Shown here: positions 11,900 to 22,876 of the stretch, piece by piece
Layout: every line of letters begins with the position of its first letter
Position numbering within the stretch: position 1 is the stretch's first letter
Source of the DNA: Aphrophora alni
Lineage: Eukaryota > Arthropoda > Insecta > Hemiptera > Aphrophoridae
DNA: 64,000 nucleotides
NCBI GenBank assembly: GCA_963513935.1
Contig: OY740769.1
Location: 33,941,120-34,005,119, forward strand
Direction of reading: 5' to 3'
Position numbers and translations under genes: made by a program
The notes under the pieces: model-generated
Database searches by the model: none
Told to the model about the DNA's origin: nothing
What the model saw: only the letters and a program-made list of their open reading frames with translations

Positions 11900-12303
11900 G
11901 TATAGTCGACTTTGTCTTTTAAAGCAGCTCCGTGGCAGATTTTTTAGTTTTTACCTGTAACTAATGATAACGATGAATAATTATGTTTGAATCGTTACAC
12001 TTGAAAAAAATTTGATCAAAATTATTAGGACATATTTTGAGAAAATCGTAATTTGTTATTTCTTCTCATGGCAGCTATCCTCCAATTTTGAGTTATCCAA
12101 TAAATAGAAAAAACATCCCGTACCCACGTATCAAATTTTATTAAAATCAGTTTACCTGTTTTTATTATAAAGAACTGCAAAGATGTCAGACAGACATCAT
12201 TTCAAAAACATCCTATTTGACTCAGAATATCGATATACAGTATTCGAAAAACTCGATTTTTTTTTCACTAATTTTTCTCTATACTATTTATATAAGCGGA
12301 AAT
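11900..12303 (+). repeat. Family R copy with terminal module
   Basis: The order of blocks is: a half-unit of the ~145 bp type (AGCAGCTCCGTGGCAGATTT near 11,925); TTGAGAAAATCGTAATTTG; CATGGCAGCTATCCTCC; CAAATTTTATTAAAATCAG; then the terminal module (GACAGACATCATTTCAAAAA near 12,190, then ACTCAGAATATCGATATACA). The same order recurs near 25.5, 34.1, 43.8 and 46.1 kb. Confidence 0.6.
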
Positions 12304-12309
12304 AAAACG

Positions 12310-13715
12310 CGTAACAACTTCTTACTCTCCACAGCTTCGTATTAGGAAAAGTCATTATAGATCTGCGGGTACTCTCACAGACAGTGACCTTGTAAGAGGA
12401 AAAACCATTGCTTAGCCGATCAAATCCTACGAAACCCAACCAACTTTATCAGTTTTCCTTAAACTGTAATAACTTATGTGGGCAGACATACAGGCGACTC
12501 TTTATCTAATTGATACTCATTAACTCAATCATTCTAATTTCAATAAATCCTCAGAGATGCTTCCCAAATACTCGAGATAAAGATATTTTTTTATTATTTT
12601 CAATTTGATATTAAACTTAAAATGAACGTCATGTGATCAGCTACAGGTCAAGAGATACTCACACATCATATCTTGTTTAGGCACACGGCACTAAAACGAT
12701 CTACTTGACAGTGTTTCGACTTTGGACTAGATAATGTTTAGTTCTTGTCTACAGGATGTCTGATAGTTACAGTGTCCAACTTTGCAAAGGGATTTTCGAT
12801 ATTAAAATAAATACGTTGTTAAACAAAAGATATGTTTAGCTTTAGACGTAGATAATGAAAACGTTAAAGCAGATTTTAAAGAAATACATTTTAGTTCTTC
12901 CTATGGAAGGTAGCATTACTACATTTTTTTACCTTTTAATATTGTATTGTTTTACCATTTTCCCCTAAAGTTAGTTGTTTAATAAAAAAACTCTTATTCA
13001 AATTTGTCACTGATATCTATAAGGTTCAAGTAGTCAATGCTAGTCTTGTAAAAGTGACGATGCTCAAAGGACTGCTGTTCAATTACCATAAAAAAAATGT
13101 ATGTCCTCCACCCAACCCCAAGGACCCCCCCCCCCTGCAAAGTATCTTTCTCCTCCTCGAATAATTTTTATAGTATCTCCGCCATCCCCCTTGTATATCC
13201 TTATCAAAATCAAATACTTCACCAAATGATGCCTAAAACTCCATTTTCCCTCCCTCCCGTGATGTCACAAAAACAAAATGGCCGCTAACCTTCCCTTTTT
13301 CAACAATTTTGACATATATTTCACGATTATTTTCATGCTATATCAAATTATTTATCAGGAGTTCAAATGAGTAACCTTGTGTAGAAATTTTTTTTTTAAA
13401 TATTATAATGTCGTGAGGTTATTATGATTAAACAAACTTTTTTGACTTATTTTAGGTCATCGGTGATAACGGAACAGATCATAGATAATTGTTTAATAGA
13501 TTCGTTAATGTATTACGAATATTACAATATTGTTGTTTTAGAAATTGTAAACATAATTTCTCAACAAACTGACAACACTGCATTCAATTAACACGTGAAT
13601 AACATGAATTTGTTATCATTCTTATCTATGAACTTTGGTATCGTGTTATCAATAAGGAAAATGCGAAGCAACCACCAAAGTGATGACATAATAAACTTCC
13701 TTCATTAGGGCTAAA
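12310..13715. other. Intergenic stretch
   Basis: No gene recognised. C-rich and pyrimidine-rich sequence lies at 13,110-13,290, including a run of C near 13,125, and explains the proline/serine-rich chance frame at 13,097-13,288. Confidence 0.4.
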
Positions 13716-13719
13716 TATC

Positions 13720-14350
13720 GTCTTATAGTTGAAGTGGCCGGCGCAACATTCTGAAGAGAAAATATATGTGTCAAGAATTCCGAGAGCTAACGTGAATATG
13801 AGAAAAAAATTTGGATCTTATACGAGCACACCAGTTACACTTATGGCCCGAAGTATTTGTTAAAGGCGCATAAGTTTACTCTATTCACTTTTCATTTCAC
13901 TCGGGGTGAACGTCAAAAGTGAACCGTGTAAATACGGCTTTACCTGCCGCCCAATGTCTCTCCATTGGTAATGACACCCATATCCGTTGCCTTGGAGGCT
14001 TTCTTTCGTCCCCGAAAGGTTTTCACTATCTCATAAGGGGTTTGAAGGATTTCACCGGATTGCTGTTGATATACTCTAACCCAGTAGTATACATTTCTGT
14101 ATTTTAACATGGATTTACTACGCCGCCATTGATATTTATTTATTTTCAACACCGACTTAATACAACTTCACCAGAACAACTCGAAAATAATATTTTATAC
14201 AGCAAATGTATTACTATCAGAACTGTCGATTAAGAATAGAACGAGCGTAGCAGCTTCACTGAGTCGGAAGGTATACTGGGTGAAAGTTTCCAGAGGCGGG
14301 TAAAACAGTCACAAAATGGCGCCCTACACCGTTTTGATAGTGACATCACA
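13720..14350 (-). other. GC-richer island with an unassigned 70-codon frame on the - strand
   Basis: This is less AT-rich than its surroundings. On the - strand a 70-codon frame (13,940-14,152) contains YRNVYYWVRVYQQQSGEI and later GRKKASKATDMGV, with balanced amino-acid composition unlike the low-complexity chance frames nearby. I do not recognise the family. Upstream on the same strand lies GGGCGCCATTTTGTGACTG (about 14,305-14,325), a kind of sequence often seen near promoters or in mobile-element ends. It could be a decayed gene, a transposon fragment or chance. Confidence 0.3.
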
Positions 14351-14354
14351 ATCC

Positions 14355-15068
14355 CTACTAGATGAAATCAGTTCTTTGAATCTTTACCTATCATGTGATA
14401 TATAATTTGATTTTAGGGGTAAGCAATTGTGTTTTAACTGTAACTCAAAACTGTATTCCCTGATTTTGTTATCATCGGGTTTTTTGTCCAGCAAATCTAA
14501 AGATGTATTCACGTCAAAACCAACTTTAGCTTTAAATTCAGTGCATTCAGAATATTAATATTCATTATGACATTTTTTATATTAAAATTATTTTTAGACG
14601 AGTTGGGATGTTGATGCACGTTGCACAGAAATAAATAATTTCCGATGACAATTAATTTTATTAAAAAAACATGATAAACGATTCAACAACTACGCTGAAT
14701 TTTATTCACACAACACCCCCAAAACTAAATACCAACAAAAACCTAGTATTTCATTTTAGCATGTACTTGTGGAGCTTTTGAACTCAGTCGTGCTTACTTC
14801 CCACATTAAAAAAATTGGACATAACTATATTGTTTCATATAAGTTAACAGGTAATACACACCAAATTTTTAAAAAAATGAAATTTTGTGTATTACTTTAT
14901 TACTGGAGTTTTTCCACTGTACTGTATGCATATATATCTTATGGAAGATAGGATGTTGTAGAAGTGCCGCCTTTTCATAAACTTTTGTACAGGATTTATT
15001 TTTAAATAGCCTGAAGATATATAGAGTTTATTTTTCTTTTGCCATAAAATGTCAAATGTCTATAATGT
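14355..15068. other. Intergenic stretch before the assembly gap
   Basis: AT-rich, no feature recognised. The frame at 14,769-14,951 has no recognisable features. Confidence 0.4.
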
Positions 15069-15268
15069 NNNNNNNNNNNNNNNNNNNNNNNNNNNNNNNN
15101 NNNNNNNNNNNNNNNNNNNNNNNNNNNNNNNNNNNNNNNNNNNNNNNNNNNNNNNNNNNNNNNNNNNNNNNNNNNNNNNNNNNNNNNNNNNNNNNNNNNN
15201 NNNNNNNNNNNNNNNNNNNNNNNNNNNNNNNNNNNNNNNNNNNNNNNNNNNNNNNNNNNNNNNNNNNN
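15069..15268. other. Assembly gap (200 N)
   Basis: Exactly 200 unknown bases, a typical placeholder for a scaffold join. True distance and content are unknown, and open frames crossing it are meaningless. Confidence 0.99.
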
Positions 15269-15741
15269 CATTTACGAAATTCTGTGTAACAACTTTTTCA
15301 TATAAACTTACCCTACTGGGTAAATTCCTTTGATCTACTAATACAATTTAACATTTCTAGGCCCAGGAAACTAACTTTTGGACATTAAATTTAAAGAATT
15401 TTCTTGTATTATATGTAAGAGTGGGTTAGTACCATGATGGAACCCATCAACTTGATTCAGTGTCCTTATATATTACAGGACCATAATAACTAGCCATGTA
15501 TAGTGACTATTTACTTCTTATGTTTCGTAGGAAATTACATTCACAAAATATATTTGCTTCTATATAGTAGAGACAGAAATTACAGTCATAACTATTGTTA
15601 CTATTCAGTAGATATGGAAATAACAATGATAATTAATTGTAAAACGGAAATTGTGATGACACAATGTGTTGTCTATCAGTTTCTATGGGGAAATTACAGT
15701 TACAATAGTAATAATAATACACAATTATTCATTCTTTTGAC

Positions 15742-16680
15742 TTACACACCTTGACTTGACTTACGTCTTACTTACCATTAAATGCGAAACATAGGGCCTT
15801 AACGAAATCACGCCAGCGTTTTCTGTCCTATCCCTTGAACTTTGCCTGTCACGAAGTTGTATTTACAGCTGATATTTCCTTTTCGACACCTACCTTCCTT
15901 CCGACTTCCTTGAAAGCCTGTCCGGCAGTATCTTCTTGTCGCTTCCAGAGAATGTGTCCTATCCATCTTTATTTTCTTCACAGTATCTGCACCTTAAGTC
16001 ATCATTGGTTTGTGATCTACCAAACATCTTAAATGGAAATAACCTCGGGCCACCAAATTTTCAGGCTATATCTTAAACGTTTGTTAGCGGATGTGTGTAG
16101 CCTGTGAATAACTTCTTTGTTCACTTTCCATGATTCACATCCGTATAGTAAGACTGATCGACCGATGGAATTCAATATTATAAGCTTGTGTTTTCTCTGA
16201 ATGGATCTCCTTATTGACCTTAGTTGTATGAGAGCACCAATCGTCTTATTTATCCGATTCTCTCAAGTCTACATTGGTCCCTCCCTGGTAACTATGCTTC
16301 CTATATAAGAAAATTGTTCGACGCACTCTAAGTCTGGGCATTCATTACCAATCTAGAGTTGTTACGATGATTGATGTGCATTTCTTTAGTCTTTTTAGTA
16401 TTGATTTGTATATACAATAGGTTGCTAGTAAATAATCTTATTTGTTCAGCTTCAATTTTTAAGTCCTTCAGTTTCATCTCCAAATACTGAAATATTTCTG
16501 AAAAAGACATACGTTGTCCGCAAAATCAAACTCCTCAAAGCATTTCGCAAAGTTCCACGTAATGCCTCTTCTTTTGTTAGATACAATACGCCAACATACA
16601 GTCCAACCTTATCGAAAAAGAGAATGGAAAACAGAAGGCAACCCTGCCTCACTTGGACAACATCTCACCTCGGTGTTCTA
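15742..16680 (-). mobile_element. Decayed non-LTR retrotransposon fragment (reverse transcriptase), - strand
   Basis: Reading the - strand, RQGCLLFSILF (about 16,650) marks the RT box before the active site. FEEFDFADNVCLF follows, so the catalytic FADD/YADD box reads FADN (16,513-16,524) and the second aspartate is lost. INTKKTKEMHINHRNNSR (about 16,350-16,405) matches the thumb region of many LINE RTs. Further on, GHILWKRQEDTAGQAF and finally RKRWRDFVKALCF (about 15,800) match the usual C-terminus. Several frameshifts and stops are present. The 3' end runs into TTGAC/TAAGTC-type short repeats (15,742-15,780), a common LINE tail. It is 5'-truncated at about 16,680. It belongs to a different family from the element at 3.5 kb. 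Confidence 0.8.
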
Positions 16681-16684
16681 CTAG

Positions 16685-17145
16685 ACCAGTGTTTCATCAT
16701 AAATATATTGAATAAAGAGTATAACTATTATGGAATTACCAAAGGTTTTCATTATAATTTTGTACCGATTAACAGATTAGAATGCCCTCTCATCAATTGT
16801 GCATATACTAACTAAAACACGACGTTTTGAAAATATAGATCAACTCTTGCTATCAAGTGAAAAAAAAGTATTTTTATAAAAAGGTATCATCACCTAGGTA
16901 TTCTAGGGCTATATTGGAAATTAAAACTATAAATAATACTATACAAGCGTGATATGGATAAAACCTGTTACAAAAAATCAAGTTGAACCATCTCAAACTA
17001 ACGAAATGTTAGCTAACTGGGTGGTTACCTAACTTTTTATTATCTCCCCTTGTGTTATTGCGCAAGTCTATTAACTTGTAATTGTTAAGATCACGATTGC
17101 ACATAAGTCGTCTAATTTCTAAATCAGATTCATCACTTTTAATAA
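16685..17145. other. Intergenic AT-rich stretch
   Basis: No feature recognised. Confidence 0.4.
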
Positions 17146-17146
17146 A

Positions 17147-17270
17147 TATATTAATTTATTGATTTTAACGCTTATACATAATTTTACCATGATAGTATTA
17201 CTGATTAAATAATTAATAATAATAATAATTAAAAATTATGTAAAAGCGTTAAAATCAATAAATTAATATA
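17147..17270. repeat. Short inverted repeat (about 39 bp arms)
   Basis: The left arm at 17,147-17,185 (TATTAATTTATTGATTTTAA then CGCTTATACATAAT) pairs with the right arm at 17,232-17,270 with about one mismatch. The spacer of about 46 bases contains (AAT)n. It is probably a small fold-back MITE or its remnant, and no coding content is present. Confidence 0.75.
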
Positions 17271-17378
17271 GTTAAATACGTACGTAAAGGCTGCAAGCCG
17301 AGTATACAGATTAGTTTCAATGTCGTTTTTAACAAGGTAATTTATCTGTCATAACTCAAAAATTGCAGCAAAAACAAA

Positions 17379-17495
17379 TTTAAGTGAAAAGTGTATGTCC
17401 TATTTTGGGAGGCAGATGGTAGAGCTTTGGCGCGTAAAGCCAAAGGACCTAGATTCGATTCCCGGTTCTAGATAGTATATTTTTCACTTGAAATA
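17379..17495 (+). repeat. tRNA-derived SINE-like fragment flanked by a short inverted repeat
   Basis: GGTAGAGCTTTGG (A-box-like, about 17,419-17,430) and GATTCGATTCCC (B-box-like, 17,452-17,463) lie at tRNA-like spacing. Between them a perfect 7 bp stem, CTTTGGC/GCCAAAG, closes a 7-base loop GCGTAAA (17,425-17,445), resembling an anticodon arm. The T-stem has two mismatches and U33 is absent, so it is not a functional tRNA gene. AAGTGAAAAGTGTAT (about 17,382) and its imperfect inverted copy (about 17,475-17,490) flank it. Either a SINE head or a tRNA fragment captured in an inverted-repeat element would explain this. Confidence 0.55.
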
Positions 17496-17680
17496 ATTAT
17501 ATAAACAAACTTTTAATAAATTTTACACGACGCAAAGAAAACTAATAAAACACCCTGTTCTTAACGAACAAATTTCAATATTTTTTGTACAAACGTTTAT
17601 GAGTACACACATGTTTTAGAAAAGGTTTCATCTCTCAAAAAATTAATAATTATTAAGAATTTTTTTAGTTTCGATCTATC

Positions 17681-17830
17681 TACAAAGTCACGTGATCTAT
17701 CTGGTTTTGCAACAAAGCCACGTGATCTATCTGGTTTTGCAACAAAGCCACGTGATCTACCTGGTTTTGAAACAAAGCCATGAGATATATTTGGTTGTAA
17801 AACAAACTTAAATTATGTATCTGGATTTGA
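17681..17830. repeat. 30 bp minisatellite, five units
   Basis: Units start at 17,681, 17,711, 17,741, 17,771 and 17,801, with form ACAAAGCCACGTGATCTATC followed by TGGTTTTGCA. The first three keep the palindrome CACGTG (17,689, 17,719, 17,749) and the last two are diverged. There are no spacers between units, so it is not a CRISPR. Confidence 0.9.
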
Positions 17831-17984
17831 AAAGAAGTTTTTTAATTACTATTTCTTTAATATAAATTAGAAGTAATACAAATAAGATTTGAACGAAACG
17901 TAAGTTTAGGTAATTCATATTAATAACATAATATTCATGTAAGTTATTACTAAAAAAAGCCAATACACAAAAGACTGGTATATG

Positions 17985-19245
17985 TTTTCAAAAACATATA
18001 ATATAATGTACCTCCCCTTTTATTAGAACACTATGTCCTTTGAAATTTCTTCTAGAAGGATGAAAAACCTTTTAGATGGGTTAATTTTTAAATGGCACTG
18101 TCTCGGAGGACAAAGTGTTGATTCAATCATGGTTCTTTCCTACCAATGAAATAATTGTACCACGGTGAGAAAATATCAGGGTGTATTCTTCAGGATTTAT
18201 AATTACAGTTTTCTTTTTCACCTCCTTTCTATCCTTCCAAAAACTCTATCAGAAGGTAATAAAGAGTGCCCCACCATTGTAATAGGCATTTGTATCAGGC
18301 ACCTTTGTAAGAATTTAATTTTTTAACAATCAAAGGAGATGGTAACTAATTTGTTACTTTTTCTTGAAGAATCTTATAATACGTTTTGCCTTCAGAATAT
18401 GTACTCTTTTTCCTGCGGGGTCAGTACAATTTTTAATCCTTTCATCAAGGAGTAGATACATTGAACACTCAAAACCCAAATCCGATATTATCTGTTAAAA
18501 ATGAAACTAAAACACGACTCTATAACTTGTTTATTTTCTTCTATTATTTCGCTCTAGAACATCCTCTATATTTACTGAAGTTAGATACTGGCTTGTTGGT
18601 TTACTCCTGTATTAGTGACTCTCCAACTCTACAAACCTTTTTTTAAAGTCCTTAACCGATTTTTCTTCTCAGCAAATAAACCTTGTTTCCTGTCCCCTCG
18701 TATTTGTTCCTCAGACTTTTCCACTTTCAAAACGACAGCAATCACTTGGTTGTGAGAAATTCATAACATATCTAAAAATTCACTCTGACACATTCGAACC
18801 CTTTTCTTGGAAGACTTTTGATAAATAAAATAATTTGCAGTCAACTTATTTGTTCCCCGGCTGTTACCGTTAGGCCTACATTTTTTGGAAGAAAGGCGTC
18901 TGTATATTTTAAAATGAATTAGTCTAGTTTCATTTTTATTTCAATAGTTTTCTTAGGAGCACTGTAAAATCGTTTGAAGAAATTTTCCTGGTCGGCATAA
19001 GTAATGTCTTTGCAATGATATGCTTTTTCCTTCTTTCCATGATTACACGTGGTTTTCTTGGGAGGACAAGAGACACCATATCTGTAAAGAATTAACCCCA
19101 TTACGAATTATTAACTAACTAAAAGTTACTACAGAAAATATGAATTTTAAACCTACCTTTCTCTTTTCTCTGGCTCTCTTCCAGTTCTGTTCATTTCGCG
19201 GTTTTTCCAAGCACTTCCAAAATTCTCCACTGGATTAGTTTCCAT
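17985..19245 (-). pseudogene. Intron-containing, internally deleted transposase-like pseudogene
   Basis: On the - strand exon 1 (19,245-19,157) begins METNPVENFGSAWKNREMNR and ends in phase 2 at a GTAGGT donor. A 75-base intron ends TTCTTTACAG at 19,082. Exon 2 (from 19,081) continues YGVSCPPKKTTCNHGKKEKA and then ADQENFFKRFYSAPKKT. The frame breaks near 18,935, but homology carries on in shifted frames: KVFQEK.RVRV-type sequence, GDRKQG, ESHYYRSKPTSQYL, LLLDERIKNC, then VPDTNAYYN joined abruptly to KEVKKKTVIINPEEYT and FSHRGTIIH. This order matches an uncharacterised multi-copy family in insect genomes that I believe is transposase-like. The jump from AYYN to the KEVKKKT block looks like an internal deletion of the catalytic middle. 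Stops and frameshifts make it non-functional. The family identity is recalled and was not searched. Confidence 0.7.
19157..19245 (-). pseudogene. Exon 1 of the transposase-like pseudogene
   Basis: Eighty-nine bases giving 29 codons plus two bases, rich in charged residues (NREMNRTGREPEKRER). The donor GTAGGT sits directly after it, and joining to 19,081 restores an arginine codon and keeps the frame. Intact splice signals around a dead coding sequence suggest this was an ordinary intron-bearing copy and not a processed one. Confidence 0.6.
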
Positions 19246-19249
19246 CACA

Positions 19250-19590
19250 ACACTTTATAAATCACTCAACACTCACAACTTAATAAAACACAATACATAA
19301 CCTCAACGACAACTAGCTGTGGCAGATGCTGGCGGCAAAGCGCTGCGATCGGTGCGCAGTAAACATCTGCGCATCGTGATGATCTTCCTGCTTGTGAAAG
19401 TCGTCGCATTGGATATATATGATTTTGCAGCCAACTTCTACATTTGCAACACAAAATAAATAGGATCTACCTTGTTTTGAAAGTTATAACTTAGTATATT
19501 GGTATATCTGAATGGCACTTAACAGAAATTGATTTTAACAGAAAATGGAACATTTTAGTTCTAGTTTCCAAGAAAGTCGTACATAGAATT
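19250..19590. other. Short stretch upstream of the pseudogene
   Basis: Relatively GC-rich between 19,310 and 19,400 (GCTGGCGGCAAAGCGCTGCG near 19,329). It may be the promoter or terminal part of the transposase-like element on the - strand. No terminal inverted repeat was identified by eye. Confidence 0.3.
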
Positions 19591-19591
19591 A

Positions 19592-19953
19592 GAGTATCCT
19601 CAAGGTAGGAATGTGTCTGGGGTGGAGAGGAAAAGAGGGGCCCCCACAATTCGTTTGTTGCGTTTGCTTTCAGCGGTACAATCCCAATAAAAAAATATAG
19701 CCCTCAAATGCTTTTGTGTAAACGCCTACCCTAGTTTCGTTTCTTTTATCGGTGTAAATAAGAATAAAACTTTTACAAAAGTACACAAAGTGCATATTAA
19801 ATAGATGTACAATTAAAGACATATTAGAGCTAAGCACTAATTTGTGTACCCAGTTTTCTTCGAATAGGTTGTACCGTCAAGTCAGGCTAGGTAAGCAAGT
19901 AGAAGGGAGGACACGCCCATTACACCAGACTCACTGCTAGTCTGAGGGTACTG
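19592..19953. mobile_element. MITE copy 2 (362 bp)
   Basis: Second copy of the element at 4,431-4,793, with the same terminal blocks (CCTCAAGGTAGGAATGTG on the left, CTAGTCTGAGGGTACTG on the right) and the same internal G/C-rich segment GAGGGGCCCCCACA. It is flanked by TA on both sides (19,590-19,591 and 19,954-19,955), which fits a TA target-site duplication. Confidence 0.8.
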
Positions 19954-19959
19954 TATGTT

Positions 19960-21150
19960 ATGTTGATTTTTATTGTTCTAGGGTTATCACTTAATGACGA
20001 GAGTTGTTTCATTCTCTTGAAACGTCGAGTATTGGTTTATAACACCAATGTTATTGGAACACAAATGTTCGAAAAACTGTATCAATAACATGGACAATCT
20101 GTCATCATGTGCAATTACAAGTTATAATTATTGTGAATGTGGTTTCCCGTTTAAAAAAAACGTTTATTCTGAACTTAAGAACCGTATATTACTAGTAATA
20201 TAAACAAATGTTTAAAATTCAAAACAAAATACAACAATGAACTTCAAATTTCCATGGTCGATAAGAATGACTGATTAGTTACTTGATATTTATTTCATTA
20301 CATGACATCAGGTAAATCATTATTGCTAGCTGTCATCGACTGTACTTCCAGAACACGATTCTGTTGAAATACTGGTTTGTTTCTTGAAAGACTTTCTTTT
20401 CGCACGGATGATGATTGAATGCCGATGAAAGTCTATCAACTTTGGTTTGTTGCATTTCGTTCTAAGTACTTGTAGAATAAACATTCATCATTCTTACAAG
20501 GATGAATTAATTCTGGTATTATTACTATACTTTCTTTAGATAAAGAAAATAATAAATTTACGTCAAAAATATTATAAGAAGAAAGTAGAATTTAAAATAT
20601 GGAACATGCACGCCATATCAGCGTAATTGGAAATGATATTTTGGTGTCAGATTTTCAAATTGAATGCCTGCCCTTAATGTTTTTATTTTGTTTTATTCTT
20701 GTGTTGGATGATATGGATTTTATACAAAAAGAGATGTTTTATTGACTTTTTTTCAAAATTGTAAGTGTTATGCGGATGGACGGATACATTTGATGGAAAG
20801 AGAGAGTAGAGGTACCTTTAATGTTAACGTTAGGTGCACAGTAAGTTTCCCTAATTATTAGATTTTCTTTCTTGTTGTAAAACCTCTCGATCATCATCAC
20901 CTTATAAAAATAATAATAATAAAATAAAGACTCTATAGCCCTCGAATACTCTACTAGCGTAAGAGTCGGAAGGGAACAAGTGTTGGTCAAGAAGGACCAG
21001 ATATGAAAGATGAGATTTCTTTCAAGATAACTTCTTTACCGATTTCACCAATCCTATCCATTTTAATCTGCTACATTTTGAAAAGTTATTTTGGACATAC
21101 AAATAAATAAACATGTTCCTAATAAACATGTGCTCAAAAATTCGGCTGTC
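19960..21150. other. Intergenic AT-rich stretch
   Basis: No gene recognised. The frame at 20,739-20,990 (-) is without recognisable features. Confidence 0.4.
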
Positions 21151-21151
21151 T

Positions 21152-21218
21152 ATCTTTTTTTTTTCCTTTTTTTTCTTTTTTTTTTTTCTTTTTTTTTCTT
21201 TTTTTTTTTTTTTTTTTC
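21152..21218. repeat. Poly-T / pyrimidine tract
   Basis: About 67 bases of T broken by single C bases. It creates the poly-phenylalanine run in the chance frame at 21,091-21,513. Confidence 0.95.
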
Positions 21219-21660
21219 AAAAGCAAAATGTAAAACCAGAACGAATAATATATTGATATTAAATTTTGCTTTACAGAGTACACAAAATCTGAAAAATTTG
21301 TCAACGTTTTTCAAAATGGCGTTCATTTATACGTTGTGTGTGTTAAATATTCCGAAACCCGTTTTACAATATACATGTATAAATGTCATGTTAAAGATGA
21401 CATCTTTATTTTTGTTTTACATCCCGGATAACAGTAAATTCAAAGAAATAGTTGACTACTGGATTACTGACAAACAAATCTCTTGTATGGTCTATAAATT
21501 TACCAAGAAGTAGTTAATTTTTTTCCAGAATAATCTCCGAAACTTTGGCAGACTGACACTGAACATTCTAAGTTACGCTAATTTTTTCTTATTCTATAAT
21601 ATTTATTTTAGACGACGCAATTTTGGTCAGATTTTAATCAACTGTTCAAAATTAGGTTGA

Positions 21661-21664
<4 letters not shown>

Positions 21665-21735
<71 letters not shown>
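21665..21735. repeat. (TA)n microsatellite
   Basis: About 35 uninterrupted TA dinucleotides, followed by degenerate TATTTATAAGGATA repeats. Confidence 0.97.
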
Positions 21736-21739
<4 letters not shown>

Positions 21740-21740
<1 letters not shown>

Positions 21741-22870
21741 AGGATATAAGGATATATTAAGGATAATATTTTACCGAACGTCACACAAAAACAAATTTAT
21801 ACACATTATTAAAAACTAACACATTTAATACACACTAAACGACGCAAACACACATTTAAAACATATGACCTGAATTAAAATTCGTAGATTTAAAACATAA
21901 CCTCAAATGTTTTTAATATCAGCAAGTAATAATTATTTTATTTTAAATTTGGCAAATAAACTAAGTTTTACTATTCGTCGAATGAAAAATGGTTACAAAA
22001 TTTCAAAATGTCCGTCATTTAAAGCAATGTTTGATTGTTTCCTTACTTGATCCTGCAAAAGATCATTTTGTGCAATTGGCGGTATGGCAATGTTAATGTC
22101 AAGATCAAGAGAGGTAAAAGAGTCCTTATAGAACAATACATTAAGTTTGCTTCCTATCATGTCAAAGTATAAATAGGATGTCTAATGTTAAAGTTATGTT
22201 CAACAGAAAGTAATTACCTGTATTACACCACAGATAATGAAGTAATACTTTCTTGTTTGTGGTTACGCCTACAAACAAGGCAGAAATTCCCCTAGTTAGA
22301 ATATGACATCAGATCCGAAGTAGTTATATGAAAGTGGCCACATGAAATCGTGAAGTGTATATATTAATCAACACCTGCCTAATAGTTAATATACGTCAAT
22401 AAAGTGTGGTCTGTAGTGATGGATGACACACAAAGAAGAAAAAAAATGAGGAAATAACGGTAATTCAAAAGAACCTTATTATGGAATATTATGAAATACT
22501 AGATACGTAATAACATTGTCTTTTCTTATACATCATTACTACCCCAATTTAATATGAATAGTTTTTGTTGGTTTTATGGCTCTGTTTTGCCAAAACAAAA
22601 AAATTGATGGATGTCTGAAGCTTTTGAGTAACAGCTGATGTTTGTTTCGCACCAGTTTAAGAGAATTGATTAAATATTAAAATAAGGAGTTTTGTGAATT
22701 TTTAATGGTCATGGGTAAGTATTTGCTTTAGAACCTAATACGATATTTGTTTCAGTGCCATCGACTGTTATTATACTGTCCAACGATTATGTTTAACCTT
22801 ACTGACCTTTTAATTACTAATTGACTGATAAATAGTGCACCAGTACAGCACAAACTTTGTCACACAACCC
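21740..22870. other. Intergenic AT-rich stretch
   Basis: No gene recognised. Confidence 0.4.
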
Positions 22871-22876
22871 TTACAC

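Noticed and set aside
15002..15333. Open frames crossing the run of N
   Set aside because: They consist almost entirely of unknown bases.
17405..17475. Functional tRNA gene
   Set aside because: T-stem mismatches, no proper acceptor stem and a missing U33 make it at best a tRNA-derived fragment.
21091..21513. Longest open frame in the window (140 codons, +)
   Set aside because: It crosses a 67-base poly-T tract that produces a poly-phenylalanine run, has no domain I recognise and no gene-like composition. A microsatellite artefact is the simpler explanation.
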